From: Marinomonas aquiplantarum
Lineage (GTDB): Bacteria; Pseudomonadota; Gammaproteobacteria; Pseudomonadales; Marinomonadaceae
Length of the DNA: 64,000 bases
Direction of reading: 5' to 3'
Assembly: GCF_003314975.1 (NCBI RefSeq)
Contig: NZ_QNRF01000003.1
Span: 434,001 to 498,000 of the forward strand
Shown: piece by piece, positions 47,245 to 56,035 of the stretch
Layout of the letters: each line of letters begins with the position of its first letter
Numbering within the stretch: the stretch's first letter is position 1
Program-made: the position numbers and the translations under genes
The notes under the pieces: model-generated
Database searches by the model: none
Seen by the model: only the letters and a program-made list of their open reading frames with translations
What the model was told of the DNA's origin: nothing

Positions 47245-48573
47245 TTAAAACTTCTGACCTGGAATCCAACTTGTACCCGCTAAAGGCACTCGCGCCATGG
47301 CCGCCGATTCCACTGTTAAAGCCACAAGGTCTTCTGGCTCTAAATTGCGTAAATCATTCTTACCACAAGCGCGTGCCAAAGTTTGCGCTTCAAGCGTTAA
47401 TACACGTAGGTAATTGGCCAAACGGCGTCCAGCATCGACAGGGTCTAATCGCTTCATTAGATCAGGGTCTTGAGTCGAAATACCCGCTGGGTCTTTCCCC
47501 TCTTGGTAATCGTCATAGTAGCCTGCTGCGGAACCAATTTTCTTAAATTCATCGTCCCATTTAGGATCATTACAACCCAGAGCGACTAAGGCGGCCGTAC
47601 CGATGGCGACAGCATCCGCTCCTAGAGCCATACATTTAGCCACATCGGCACCATTGCGAATGCCACCAGAAACAATAAGCTGCACTTTACGATGCATGCC
47701 CATTTCCTGTAACGCTTGAACCGCTTGAGGAATCGCTGCCATGGTTGGGATACCAACATGTTCAATAAACACGTCTTGCGTCGCCGCAGTACCACCTTGC
47801 ATGCCATCCACAACAATCACGTCAGCACCCGCTTTAACAGCTAACTTCACATCATAATAGGTACGTGTTGCCCCCACTTTAATGTAAATAGGCACTTCCC
47901 AGTCCGTAATTTCTCGTAATTCTTGGATCTTAATCGCCAGGTCATCCGGCCCAGTCCAATCAGGGTGACGACATGCTGAACGCTGATCAATGCCTTTTGG
48001 TAAGTTACGCATTTGAGCAACTCGGTCGGTAATTTTCTGACCTAATAGCATACCGCCGCCACCAGGTTTCGCACCTTGGCCAAGTACCACCTCAATCGCA
48101 TCGGCTTTACGCAAATCGTCTGGGTTCATGCCGTAACGAGAAGGCAGGTATTGATACACCAATTTACTCGATTGACCACGCTCTTCCGGCGTCATACCGC
48201 CATCGCCTGTGGTGGTTGATGTTCCAACCATCGACGCACCACGACCTAAAGCCTCTTTGGCATTCGCCGATAGCGCCCCGAAACTCATCCCAGCAATGGT
48301 CACAGGAATGTCTAACTTAATGGGCTTCTTAGCAAAGCGATCACCCAAAACCACCGAGGTGTTACAGGTTTCGCGATAGCCTTCTAAAGGGTAACGAGAC
48401 ATACTCGCCCCCAAGAACAAAAGGTCATCAAAATGAGGCACCTTACGTTTTGCGCCAAAACCACGAATATCATAGATACCCGTATTGGCCGCACGGCGAA
48501 TTTCAGCCATAGTGGCGCGATCAAACGTGGCGGACTCTTTTAAGCTAGGGTTATTGTTTGTGTCATTGCTCAT
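47245..48573 (-). CDS. mgsC: N-methylglutamate synthase subunit C (GltB-like FMN domain)
   Basis: Protein of 442 residues equivalent to the FMN-binding, synthase domain of glutamate synthase (GltB), as a stand-alone subunit. Visible blocks: ITVAGMSFGALSANAKEALG, PGGGGMLLGQKI, IYIKVGATRTYYDVKLAVK and the FMN/Fe-S region IVSGGIRNGADVAKCMALGAD (about 320-340). With MgsA and MgsB it would transfer the methylamino group of gamma-glutamylmethylamide to 2-oxoglutarate, giving N-methylglutamate. A GlxD-type label is also used for this family. Order mgsA-mgsB-mgsC is conserved in methylamine users. Confidence 0.87.
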   Translation of the reverse strand: MSNDTNNNPSLKESATFDRATMAEIRRAANTGIYDIRGFGAKRKVPHFDDLLFLGASMSRYPLEGYRETCNTSVVLGDRFAKKPIKLDIPVTIAGMSFGALSANAKEALGRGASMVGTSTTTGDGGMTPEERGQSSKLVYQYLPSRYGMNPDDLRKADAIEVVLGQGAKPGGGGMLLGQKITDRVAQMRNLPKGIDQRSACRHPDWTGPDDLAIKIQELREITDWEVPIYIKVGATRTYYDVKLAVKAGADVIVVDGMQGGTAATQDVFIEHVGIPTMAAIPQAVQALQEMGMHRKVQLIVSGGIRNGADVAKCMALGADAVAIGTAALVALGCNDPKWDDEFKKIGSAAGYYDDYQEGKDPAGISTQDPDLMKRLDPVDAGRRLANYLRVLTLEAQTLARACGKNDLRNLEPEDLVALTVESAAMARVPLAGTSWIPGQKF

Positions 48574-48592
48574 GGTAAAAACCTCTCAAAAA

Positions 48593-49276
48593 TTAGTAAG
48601 CCGATGCATTGTCAACTTTAAAGGTGTAAAGCTGGCGAGCCGATCCATAGCGTTTAAAATCAAGCGGATTTTCATCCACTCCGGCTTTTTCTAATAAGCC
48701 CTTCAATTCCGCAATATGCTCGCTACGCATGTCTTTTTCGATGCAATCTGCGCCAAGAGATTTAACGCTTCCTTTCACATAAATGTGCACTTCATACAAG
48801 GAATCACCCAGTGCTTCACCCGCATCGCCACACACCACCAGCGACCCTGACTGCCCCATGAAACAACTCATGTGACCAATGCTGCCTTTAACAACTATGT
48901 CGACGCCTTTCATCGAGATACCACAACGAGCGCCCGCATTACCTTCGATCACCAACAATCCACCTTGAGCCGTCGCACCAGCCGCTTGAGAGGCATCGCC
49001 TTTGACACGAACCACACCTGACATCATATTCTCAGCAACGCCTTGGCCAACATTGCCATGAACCGTAACATTGGCGGTTTTATTCATGCCGGCGCAGAAG
49101 TAGCCTGCATGACCATGAATATCCACAGAAATCTCTGCATCTAGCCCAACCGCAATATTGTGGTTGCCTTTCGGGTTGGTCACGACCCATTCTTTTTCCG
49201 TTATATTCTCTTTGCACTCATGTAAGGCTTTATTTAAATCTCGTACAGATTGAGCCGCTAAATCAACAGTCATCAT
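48593..49276 (-). CDS. mgsB: N-methylglutamate synthase subunit B (GXGXG domain)
   Basis: Right-handed beta-helix protein of 227 residues equivalent to the C-terminal GXGXG domain of glutamate synthase. Repeated short turns are visible (VGLDAEISVDIHGHAGYFCAG, TVHGNVGQGVAENMMSG, LLVIEGNAGARCGISMKG). ATG 49276 (MMTVDLA) lies 8 nt after an AGGAGA Shine-Dalgarno and is chosen over the GTG at 49282. It is 18 bp downstream of mgsA and 19 bp upstream of mgsC. Confidence 0.85.
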   Translation of the reverse strand: MMTVDLAAQSVRDLNKALHECKENITEKEWVVTNPKGNHNIAVGLDAEISVDIHGHAGYFCAGMNKTANVTVHGNVGQGVAENMMSGVVRVKGDASQAAGATAQGGLLVIEGNAGARCGISMKGVDIVVKGSIGHMSCFMGQSGSLVVCGDAGEALGDSLYEVHIYVKGSVKSLGADCIEKDMRSEHIAELKGLLEKAGVDENPLDFKRYGSARQLYTFKVDNASAY

Positions 49277-49294
49277 TTTCACATTCTCCTAAAA

Positions 49295-50194
49295 CTATTT
49301 ACGTTCCCAAACATAGAAGGTCGCTGGCTCAGGTTCCCAAACTTTGGCGTTTTCGATACCCGGTAAACTAACCAAAGCCTGATATTCAGAGGCCATTGCA
49401 ACGTAATCATCTGTTTCAGCAAGAACCGCAGGCTTACAAGCGATAGGATCACGCATCACGGCAAAACCGTCTTTTGTCCCAATCGTAAAAGTGAAAAAAC
49501 CATCTAGATCTTTCAGCGCATTTTCCAAGGCCACTTTCAAGCTATCGCCCTGGTTAAGTCGCCAAGTTAAATAACCAGCCGCCACTTCTGAATCGTTTTC
49601 CGTTTCAAAGGTAATGCCCTCACGCTTTAACGTATCGCGCAAACGATTGTGGTTTGATAACGACCCATTATGCACAAGACACAAATCCGAACCGGTCGAA
49701 AAAGGATGACTGCCTTCCATGGTGACAGCGGACTCAGTGGCCATACGAGTATGACCAATGATGTGACTGCCCTTCATGCCACTTAGGTTAAACTTGGAGG
49801 CAATATTTTCAGGCAAACCAACTTCTTTGAGAATTTCGATGGAGGATCCGGCACTCAAGATCAATACATCAGCATCAAGCTCAGCCAAAGCACGGCGAGC
49901 AGAACTTTCATTCGTGTTAATTTTCAGCACAACGACATTAGCGTTTTGCATCCATTTGATTTCACAGCCTAATGACGCCGATAAATTGTCACTCAACTCT
50001 TCCCAGCGATAGTCTTCGTCAGGATGTCTTAAGGTTAACTTGACCCAACCTTCGCCTACTTCATCGCCATAAATGGCAAACCCCGCACTATCTGGGCCAC
50101 GATCTGTCATTGAAATAAGCATTGGCTCAAACAGTTCACCTAAACTGTTTTCAAACTTATCATTTTTTAAATAAAGCCCAACAATTCCACACAT
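49295..50194 (-). CDS. mgsA: N-methylglutamate synthase subunit A (class II glutamine amidotransferase)
   Basis: Ntn-type amidotransferase of 299 residues, start MCGIVGLYLK, giving Cys2 as the N-terminal nucleophile after Met removal. GATase blocks RTAMATESAVTMEGSHPF-like (HTRMATESAVTMEGSHPF, about 145), LVHNGSLSNHNRLR and the ESEND-equivalent TENDSEVAAGYL are present. In this operon it should hydrolyse the gamma-amide of gamma-glutamylmethylamide so that methylamine is channelled to MgsC. Preceded by gmaS, 42 bp away. Confidence 0.87.
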   Translation of the reverse strand: MCGIVGLYLKNDKFENSLGELFEPMLISMTDRGPDSAGFAIYGDEVGEGWVKLTLRHPDEDYRWEELSDNLSASLGCEIKWMQNANVVVLKINTNESSARRALAELDADVLILSAGSSIEILKEVGLPENIASKFNLSGMKGSHIIGHTRMATESAVTMEGSHPFSTGSDLCLVHNGSLSNHNRLRDTLKREGITFETENDSEVAAGYLTWRLNQGDSLKVALENALKDLDGFFTFTIGTKDGFAVMRDPIACKPAVLAETDDYVAMASEYQALVSLPGIENAKVWEPEPATFYVWERK

Positions 50195-50236
50195 AGAAGA
50201 AACCTCAATATATTTTTAAAACGTCACAGTGGATAA

Positions 50237-51571
50237 TCAAAAGAACTCAGCGTATTTTTCTACTTCCCAAGCGGACACTTGGCGCGAATACTCATTCCAT
50301 TCAGCTCGCTTCACTTTAATGAATTCGGAGACTAGGTTTTCCCCCATGGATTCAACAAACACAGAATCCTTTTCCAATTCATCAAGTGCATCGCCAAGGG
50401 ATTGAGGAAGAATAGAGATGTTCTTGGCTAGAATGTCTTCTAGAGAAAGGTCATAAAGGTTGATGTTCATCGGCTCACCTGGATCAAGCTCGCGCTCAAT
50501 GCCATCCAGACCTGCTGCAATTAAAGCGGCATGAACAAGATAAGGATTACAACCAGAATCCGGTAAGCGAAACTCCAAACGACCATATGGCACACGAACC
50601 AATGCCGAACGGTTATTGTCGCCGTAGCATACATAGGCTGGCGCCCAAGTCGCGCCGGAGCTGTTCCCGCCAACCACTAGGCGCTTGTAGGAATTCACTG
50701 TCGGCGCAGCAAAAGCACAAATCGCTTTAGCGTGTGCCAAAATCCCAGCAGTAAAGTGATATGCCAATTTTGAAAGGCCCATGCCATTTTTATCACTATC
50801 ATCATTGAATAAGTTTTTACCTGATTCATCTGTGATGGATAAATGGAAATGCATGCCATTACCAGTTTTATCAGGCGCTGGTTTCGGCATGAAAGAACAA
50901 ATCATCCCCATGTCATTTGCAATTTCACCAGCGGCCATACGAACAAAGGTAAAGCGATCTGCGGATTCAAGGGCATCGCCATAGGTATAGTTAATTTCAA
51001 ACTGACCATTCGCATCTTCGTGATCAATTTGGTAGACATCAAAATCAACCGCTTGCAATGACTCAACCAAACGTTCTAGGAACTCTCGAGAACGAGACAG
51101 TCCTTTATAGTCATAACAAGGCTTAGCAAGCGTATCGGAGTCATCCACTGGAAGTAGTTCGCCATACTCGCCTTTTTTGAACAAATAAAATTCCGGCTCA
51201 AGACCTGTGTTTAATGTCCAACCTTTCGCTTCTAAGCGTTTGATTTGATTTTTTAACACCACACGAGAACAGTATGGATGAGGTTCATCATTCACATAAC
51301 CATCACAAGCCAATCTTGCGTAACCTGGCTGCCAAGGGACAATGCTTAAGGTCGACAGATCACCACGAGCTAAAAAATCAGGTCCATGAGGCTCCATTGC
51401 TAAACCACTCACAGCGAAACCAGCAAAACCAGCCCCCTTTTCCACCACATCAAAAATATTTTTGGCGGGCACAGATTTGGTTTTTGCAACGCCATGAATA
51501 TCCACAAACTGCGCTAAAACATATTTGATGTGATGTTCGTTAAGAAAGCCTTCTACTGCATCAGATTGCAT
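50237..51571 (-). CDS. gmaS: Gamma-glutamylmethylamide synthetase (glutamine-synthetase-like)
   Basis: Glutamine-synthetase superfamily enzyme of 444 residues. It ligates methylamine to glutamate with ATP, the first step of the N-methylglutamate pathway. N-terminal blocks [20 protein letters not shown] and the catalytic core [64 protein letters not shown] are visible. Puu-type gamma-glutamylpolyamine synthetases look alike; the adjacent mgsABC and the size favour GmaS. The promoter and three TTCC/GGAA palindromes lie in 51572-51867, shared with the divergent XRE-cupin gene. Confidence 0.87.
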   Translation of the reverse strand: MQSDAVEGFLNEHHIKYVLAQFVDIHGVAKTKSVPAKNIFDVVEKGAGFAGFAVSGLAMEPHGPDFLARGDLSTLSIVPWQPGYARLACDGYVNDEPHPYCSRVVLKNQIKRLEAKGWTLNTGLEPEFYLFKKGEYGELLPVDDSDTLAKPCYDYKGLSRSREFLERLVESLQAVDFDVYQIDHEDANGQFEINYTYGDALESADRFTFVRMAAGEIANDMGMICSFMPKPAPDKTGNGMHFHLSITDESGKNLFNDDSDKNGMGLSKLAYHFTAGILAHAKAICAFAAPTVNSYKRLVVGGNSSGATWAPAYVCYGDNNRSALVRVPYGRLEFRLPDSGCNPYLVHAALIAAGLDGIERELDPGEPMNINLYDLSLEDILAKNISILPQSLGDALDELEKDSVFVESMGENLVSEFIKVKRAEWNEYSRQVSAWEVEKYAEFF

Positions 51572-51727
51572 TGCTGATCTCCTTACTCATAGTGAACTTA
51601 ATGAATATTCCAATCGATCAGGGTTAAAAATGAGAAAGGCATCAAGCATTGTTGCTAACAGTATGAGTGACTGCCCTAGATACCCTTTCCTAAATTCAAA
51701 CTCATCGACTATGATAGAAATAAAATA

Positions 51728-51807
51728 TTCCTTAAGGGAAAATTTATTTCCCAATAGGAAAGCAACAAGTTTGCCAAAAATTGATTTTTAGGAATTTTTT
51801 TTTCCTA
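51728..51807. promoter_or_regulatory. Three TTCC-GGAA palindromes in the gmaS/XRE-cupin intergenic region
   Basis: TTCCTTAAGGGAA (51728-51740), TTTCCCAATAGGAAA (51747-51761) and TAGGAA-T9-CCTAA (51789-51807) share inverted TTCC/GGAA or AGGAA/TTCCT half sites in a 297-bp divergent region. They are candidate operators for the XRE-cupin regulator, possibly with sigma-54-independent control of gmaS. The rest of the region shows only AT-rich sequence. Confidence 0.5.
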
Positions 51808-51867
51808 ATAGTGTAAGATTTTGATTTTTATGATCTAAAATCATCCTGTTAAAATGATATCCATGAA

Positions 51868-52548
51868 ATGCAGGTAGGAAATTCAAGGGCAATGAAGAAA
51901 AACGCACCATCCAGGCACGCAAGCGCTCTAAATGAGGGCGAAATAGTGATTACAAGAGACTCATCGCCTAAATTAAAGCTTGAGGAATACATTGCGATGC
52001 ACGTAAGACGTCGACGTGTCGCCCAAGATTTAAAAATCACGGACGTCGCACGCATCGCAAAATTAAGCCAAGGCATGGTCAGTAAAATCGAAAATGCCCA
52101 AGTGTCCACAAGCCTTGATACCCTTAGCCGTCTTTGCGACGCCATTGGTTTATCCATTTCACAATTATTTGCCGACTATGATCGACCTGAAGGTGGCGCT
52201 CTTCTCACCAAATCCGGCCAAGGCATGGAAGTGGTTCGCAGAGGAACCGAAAAAGGCCATACCTATCAGCTACTGAGTTACAGTCGCGGCAAAAAGCAGC
52301 TCTATGAACCTTTCTTAATCACCATGGATGATGCCAGCGAAGTGTTTCCTACCTTCTCGCACCCAGGACAAGAATTCATTTACCTACTGGAAGGTCAAAT
52401 ACTCTACCGTCACGGCAACCACCTATATAACATGCAAGCTGGCGACTCTTTATCATTCGATGCAGAAGTTCCACACGGCCCAGAAGTGCTTGAACAAGTC
52501 CCAATCAAACTCTTGTCCTTTATCATGCATGACAATAAAAATGAGTAA
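51868..52548 (+). CDS. XRE-cupin transcriptional regulator
   Basis: A 226-residue regulator with a cro/C1-type HTH (about 38-100: RRRVAQDLKITDVARIAKLSQGMVSK, SLDTLSRLCDAIGLSISQLF) and a C-terminal cupin_2 domain (about 155-220: SHPGQEFIYLLEGQILYRHG, YNMQAGDSLSFDAEVPHG). The family includes PuuR and other amine-responsive repressors. Two starts are possible: the first ATG at 51868 or the in-frame Met nine codons in. It is divergent from gmaS and most likely controls the gmaS-mgsABC unit, the divergent intergenic palindromes being the likely targets. Confidence 0.88.
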   Translation: MQVGNSRAMKKNAPSRHASALNEGEIVITRDSSPKLKLEEYIAMHVRRRRVAQDLKITDVARIAKLSQGMVSKIENAQVSTSLDTLSRLCDAIGLSISQLFADYDRPEGGALLTKSGQGMEVVRRGTEKGHTYQLLSYSRGKKQLYEPFLITMDDASEVFPTFSHPGQEFIYLLEGQILYRHGNHLYNMQAGDSLSFDAEVPHGPEVLEQVPIKLLSFIMHDNKNE

Positions 52549-52594
52549 TCTGCCTGCTCTAAATGTGCAAACCTTTATAAGCCCTTCTCAAACA

Positions 52595-52627
52595 CAAAAA
52601 AGCCCCGACCTTTAAAAGATCGGGGCT
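52595..52627 (-). terminator. Rho-independent terminator, stronger on the minus strand
   Basis: AGCCCCGA (52601-52608) and TCGGGGCT (52620-52627) form an 8-bp GC-rich stem. On the minus strand it is followed by six T residues (52600-52595). On the plus strand only TTT follows, so it would be weak for the XRE-cupin gene. No annotated minus-strand gene lies upstream of it. Confidence 0.8.
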
Positions 52628-53350
52628 TTAACATTTTGTATAACAACTGATTCGAACGGCTAGCCTCTGCTATCCCGAGATGACTTTTATAACCTTTTGA
52701 TGTGATTAATAGTAAACAAACCGCAACACGCCATCTTGCGACTTTAGTTGAACAAGGGTGTTTGATTCGATCCGAATCTGGCGGACGCAGTACTCGGTAT
52801 ATACTGGCTCGGTAGAAAATGAGCCTGAGTTGGTCCATGGTTGATTAAGAATCTTAGTTGGCATAAGTTGGTGAGATTGTCTCATGTTGCCAACTGATTC
52901 GCAGCTTCCCTATCCGACAAGCGCCCTCGCGAATAGTACTTTTACTTTATGAGCAAGCCGCCTTTTAAACAATTTAATATAATTTAATATAATTTTTTTT
53001 GAGGGCAAGTAACCAATTTAATACCCTCTCCAATCAAAATTAAAATATATGCCATATTTATAAAAATTATCTAAATAGTTTAAATGCTTTTCTAACGATC
53101 TGTATTTTAAATACTTTTCAAACTAAAAAGTTCAAAAAAATCCGATATAGAAAAAATCACAACCACTTTAATAAAGGATAAAAAGCGCCAATATTGGGCA
53201 TTTAAAAAGCACTAAGCACCAATAAGAAACACTTCTCATATTGCTTCAAAAAAAATTATTTAAAGCTACAAAAAAAGATAATTGTTTAGGTCAATAGAAC
53301 ACGATTAACTGTAAAAAAACGCAATAATCAATCATCGAGAGGAACAAACA
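52628..53350. other. Gene-free 720-bp region between the XRE-cupin and ABC transporter genes
   Basis: Two parts. From 52628 to about 52960 the GC content is higher and structured: GTTGGCA (52858-52864) and TGCCAAC pair around an inner TGAGA/TCTCA hairpin, and the 11-bp CAACTGATTCG occurs twice (about 52645 and 52888). The only ORF here (minus, 87 residues) has no recognisable family and looks spurious. From about 52960 to 53350 the sequence is strongly AT-rich with repeated AATTTAATAT units and presumably carries the ABC operon promoter. No tRNA or known RNA family was recognised. Confidence 0.7.
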
Positions 53351-54343
53351 ATGCGATTACTAGAAACAGTGTCGAAAAAGCTCGTTAAAGGTACTGCCGT
53401 TACCATTTCAGCATTAGCCCTCACAGCAGGTGCCGCAAACGCAGGTACTATTTCATTAGGCCATACGACTTGGGTGGGCTACGGCACGCTCTATTTAGCG
53501 AAAGATTTAGGCTACTTTGAAGAAAAAGGCTTAAATTTAGAACTCACGACTATCGAAGAATCTTCCATGTATATGGCTGCTGCTGCGTCAGGCCGTCTAG
53601 ATGGTTCTGCGTCAACTATCGACGAAATCCTTAAATACCGCCCGAAATTTTGTTTTAAATCGGTTGCCGTTCTGGACGACAGCTTTGGAGGCGATGGCAT
53701 CTTAGTGGAAGACGGCATTAATTCCATTGCAGATCTAAAAGGGAAAACCGTTGCCGTAAACGAAGGCTCTGTTTCTCAGTTTTGGTTATCAGACTTGCTA
53801 AAAAGCGAAGGCATGAGCATGTCTGACATTACGGTTCAAAACATGACAGCCGACGACGCTGCAAGCGCTTTCATTGCGGGCAGAGTTCCAGTTGCAGTCA
53901 CTTGGGAACCGAACTTGTCTTACGTACGATCTCATAATGTAGGCAAAGTGCTGGTCGACAGTAGCGCCACTCCGGGCGTGATTGTTGATGTTGTTGCACT
54001 GAACTGTGATGTGATTGAAAACCAACCTGAAGACGTGAAAGCGCTGGTTGATGGTTTGTACCGTGCTGTTGAGTTCACTAAAACGAACCCAGACGAAGCC
54101 AATAAGATTATGGCAAAAGGCATCGGCGGATACCTTTCTGACCCAGCTGAACTTGCTGCTGCGGCGTCAACAGTTCGCTTCTACGATAAAGAAATGAACA
54201 TCGAATTATTAGGCGCTAATGGCAATGAAGGCAAAATATCTGAAGTGATTGACCTTGCAAATAAAACTTGGAGTGAATTACAAAACGTAAACTACAACGT
54301 GACATACGACGAACTTGTAGACAATTCGTTCGTCACACAGTAG
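53351..54343 (+). CDS. ABC transporter periplasmic substrate-binding protein (NMT1/TauA-like)
   Basis: Solute-binding protein of the nitrate/sulfonate/taurine type, 330 residues. A Sec signal peptide (hydrophobic ALALTAGAANA, cleavage near residue 31) precedes a periplasmic-binding fold with YGTLYLAKDLGYFEEKGLNLEL, IADLKGKTVAVNEGSVSQFWL and ITVQNMTADDAASAFIAGRV. The family is broad (taurine, sulfonates, nitrate, thiamine precursors), so the substrate is unknown. GGAAC-type Shine-Dalgarno at 53340. First gene of the 53351-60328 plus-strand run. Confidence 0.9.
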   Translation: MRLLETVSKKLVKGTAVTISALALTAGAANAGTISLGHTTWVGYGTLYLAKDLGYFEEKGLNLELTTIEESSMYMAAAASGRLDGSASTIDEILKYRPKFCFKSVAVLDDSFGGDGILVEDGINSIADLKGKTVAVNEGSVSQFWLSDLLKSEGMSMSDITVQNMTADDAASAFIAGRVPVAVTWEPNLSYVRSHNVGKVLVDSSATPGVIVDVVALNCDVIENQPEDVKALVDGLYRAVEFTKTNPDEANKIMAKGIGGYLSDPAELAAAASTVRFYDKEMNIELLGANGNEGKISEVIDLANKTWSELQNVNYNVTYDELVDNSFVTQ

Positions 54344-54354
54344 AGGGTTTCGAT

Positions 54355-55158
54355 ATGTCTTCTAAGCAAGTAAGTTTTAAGCAGCTGACTTCCCCACAGG
54401 AAGAGTTGCCCAAAAAAGTTGTGCTTGGGGCAGGAACGTTAAGCTGGATAGTACTCCTATCCAGCTGGTTTTTACTCTCTGCCAGTAACCTTGTTCCTAC
54501 TATGTTTCTTCCTTCTCCGATGGATGTTCTAAGTACTGGCGTACGTCTTGCGGAAGACGGTACCCTGTTCGAACATATGTGGGCCAGTGTTCAGGTTGTT
54601 TTAATTGGTTTCATTGTCTCTTCAATGCTTTCCATTCCTCTTGGGATGTTAATGGGCAGCTTCAAAATAGTACAAGCCATATTAGAGCCCCTTGTAAACT
54701 TCATCCGCTATCTGCCTGTCACCTCTTTTGTGCCGCTTTTTATCTTGTGGATCGGCATTGGGATAGAACAACGCGTAACCGTTATTTTCTTCGGCGTATT
54801 TTTTCAACAATTGGTGATGATATCCGACGTCTCTCGTGGGGTTTCGAAAGACTTACTGCATGCAGCCTACACTCTGGGTACAAGTCGTTCGAAGGTTGTC
54901 ACTCAGGTCATCGCACCCGCCTCATTACCCGGCATATTGGATACATTACGCGTCACCATTGGCTGGGCATGGACATATCTAGTGGTTGCGGAATTAGTCG
55001 CAGCAACCAGTGGCCTCGGATACATAAGCCTTAAAGCCATGCGAGGTTTTCAGGTCGACGTTATTTTCTTGGCAATTGTCATCATTGGCCTATTGGGACT
55101 TTTGACGGATCAGTTTTTTAGAGTTTTAAGAGCGAGGTTAAGCGCATGGGCCAACTAG
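54355..55158 (+). CDS. ABC transporter permease (NitT/TauT family)
   Basis: Membrane permease of 267 residues with about six helices. The BPD_transp_1 signature, the EAA loop, is at AAYTLGTSRSKVVTQVIAPASLPGI (about 175-200); EAA equivalents are visible as LGTSRSKVVTQV. N-terminus carries an extra cytoplasmic helix of about 30 residues. It begins 11 bp after the binding-protein gene and overlaps the ATPase gene by 13 bp, so the three make one transporter. Confidence 0.9.
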   Translation: MSSKQVSFKQLTSPQEELPKKVVLGAGTLSWIVLLSSWFLLSASNLVPTMFLPSPMDVLSTGVRLAEDGTLFEHMWASVQVVLIGFIVSSMLSIPLGMLMGSFKIVQAILEPLVNFIRYLPVTSFVPLFILWIGIGIEQRVTVIFFGVFFQQLVMISDVSRGVSKDLLHAAYTLGTSRSKVVTQVIAPASLPGILDTLRVTIGWAWTYLVVAELVAATSGLGYISLKAMRGFQVDVIFLAIVIIGLLGLLTDQFFRVLRARLSAWAN

Positions 55159-56015
55159 CAGAGCCACTGCCGTCTACTGTAAGCGACGAGCAACAAAAAC
55201 AGGACAATACGACGTCGACTAAAGAGGCGACAACTTCGAAAAAGATCCAACTGCACATTGACGAGGTAACACTCAAGTTTCCAACATCGACGGGGACCGA
55301 TTTTACTGCGCTGGATAAAGTCTCAATGGAAGTACGAGAAAATGAATTCGCCGTCATTGTTGGGCCATCAGGGTGCGGTAAATCCAGCCTACTTTATCTA
55401 ACAGCGGGTCTCAACAGTCCAACTGACGGTGAAATCAAAGTCGCAGGAAAAGTGGTCGACGGCCCTGGAGCTGAGCGAGGCATGGTCTTTCAGAGCTACA
55501 CCTTGTTCCCTTGGCTCACCGTCTCCGAAAACATTGAGTTTGGTTTAAAGCAAAAGAAAATGCCTGCGCCAGAACGAAAGAAAATCGTTCAAAAATACCT
55601 CAAAGAAGTCGGCTTAGAGAGCTTTGCAGATCGTAACCCAAAGCAACTTTCTGGTGGTATGAAACAACGCGTAGCAATCGCACGTTCGCTAGCGAATGAC
55701 CCAGAAATTTTACTTATGGACGAACCGTTTGGTGCTTTGGACAGCCAGACTAGAATGCAAATGCAGCAGTTATTACTGCAAGTATGGGAACACAGTAAAA
55801 AGACGGTTGTGTTCGTCACACACGATATCGATGAAGCCATCATGCTCGGAGACAGAGTGTTTGTGATGGGCGCAAGACCCGGACGCATCCAGAAAGTTCT
55901 CGACGTAAATATCCCACATCCCAGAACACTGGATATGGTAATGGAACCGGATTTCATCTCGTTGAAAAGAGAAATACTGTCTCTTCTTCACGATGATCTT
56001 ACAGAAATGCATTAA
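55146..56015 (+). CDS. ABC transporter ATP-binding protein (NitT/TauT family)
   Basis: Nucleotide-binding subunit of 289 residues. An unusual 35-residue Gln/Thr/Ser-rich N-terminal extension precedes the ATPase fold. Walker A is GPSGCGKSSLLYLTAG (about 76), the signature is LSGGMKQRVAIARSLA (about 173), Walker B is EILLMDEPFGALD (about 194) and the switch His lies in VFVTHDIDEA. Reads as the TauB/SsuB subfamily. It overlaps the permease gene, so cotranslation is likely. Confidence 0.93.
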   Translation: MGQLAEPLPSTVSDEQQKQDNTTSTKEATTSKKIQLHIDEVTLKFPTSTGTDFTALDKVSMEVRENEFAVIVGPSGCGKSSLLYLTAGLNSPTDGEIKVAGKVVDGPGAERGMVFQSYTLFPWLTVSENIEFGLKQKKMPAPERKKIVQKYLKEVGLESFADRNPKQLSGGMKQRVAIARSLANDPEILLMDEPFGALDSQTRMQMQQLLLQVWEHSKKTVVFVTHDIDEAIMLGDRVFVMGARPGRIQKVLDVNIPHPRTLDMVMEPDFISLKREILSLLHDDLTEMH

Positions 56016-56035
56016 GTGCTTTAAGAGGCAAACCC

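Noticed and set aside
50237-51571. PuuA-type gamma-glutamylputrescine synthetase
   Set aside because: Sequence blocks overlap with PuuA, and an XRE-cupin regulator and a PuuC-like dehydrogenase are near, but mgsABC directly downstream fixes the gene as gmaS.
52575-52838. 87-residue minus-strand ORF in the 52.6-52.8 kb gap
   Set aside because: No recognisable family, no ribosome-binding site and it spans the terminator hairpin; it looks like chance open frame over a structured region.
52630-52960. tRNA or tmRNA in the structured gap
   Set aside because: GTTCGAATC occurs, which recalls a T-loop, but flanking bases do not form a T-arm, acceptor stem or CCA end, and tmRNA landmarks are absent.
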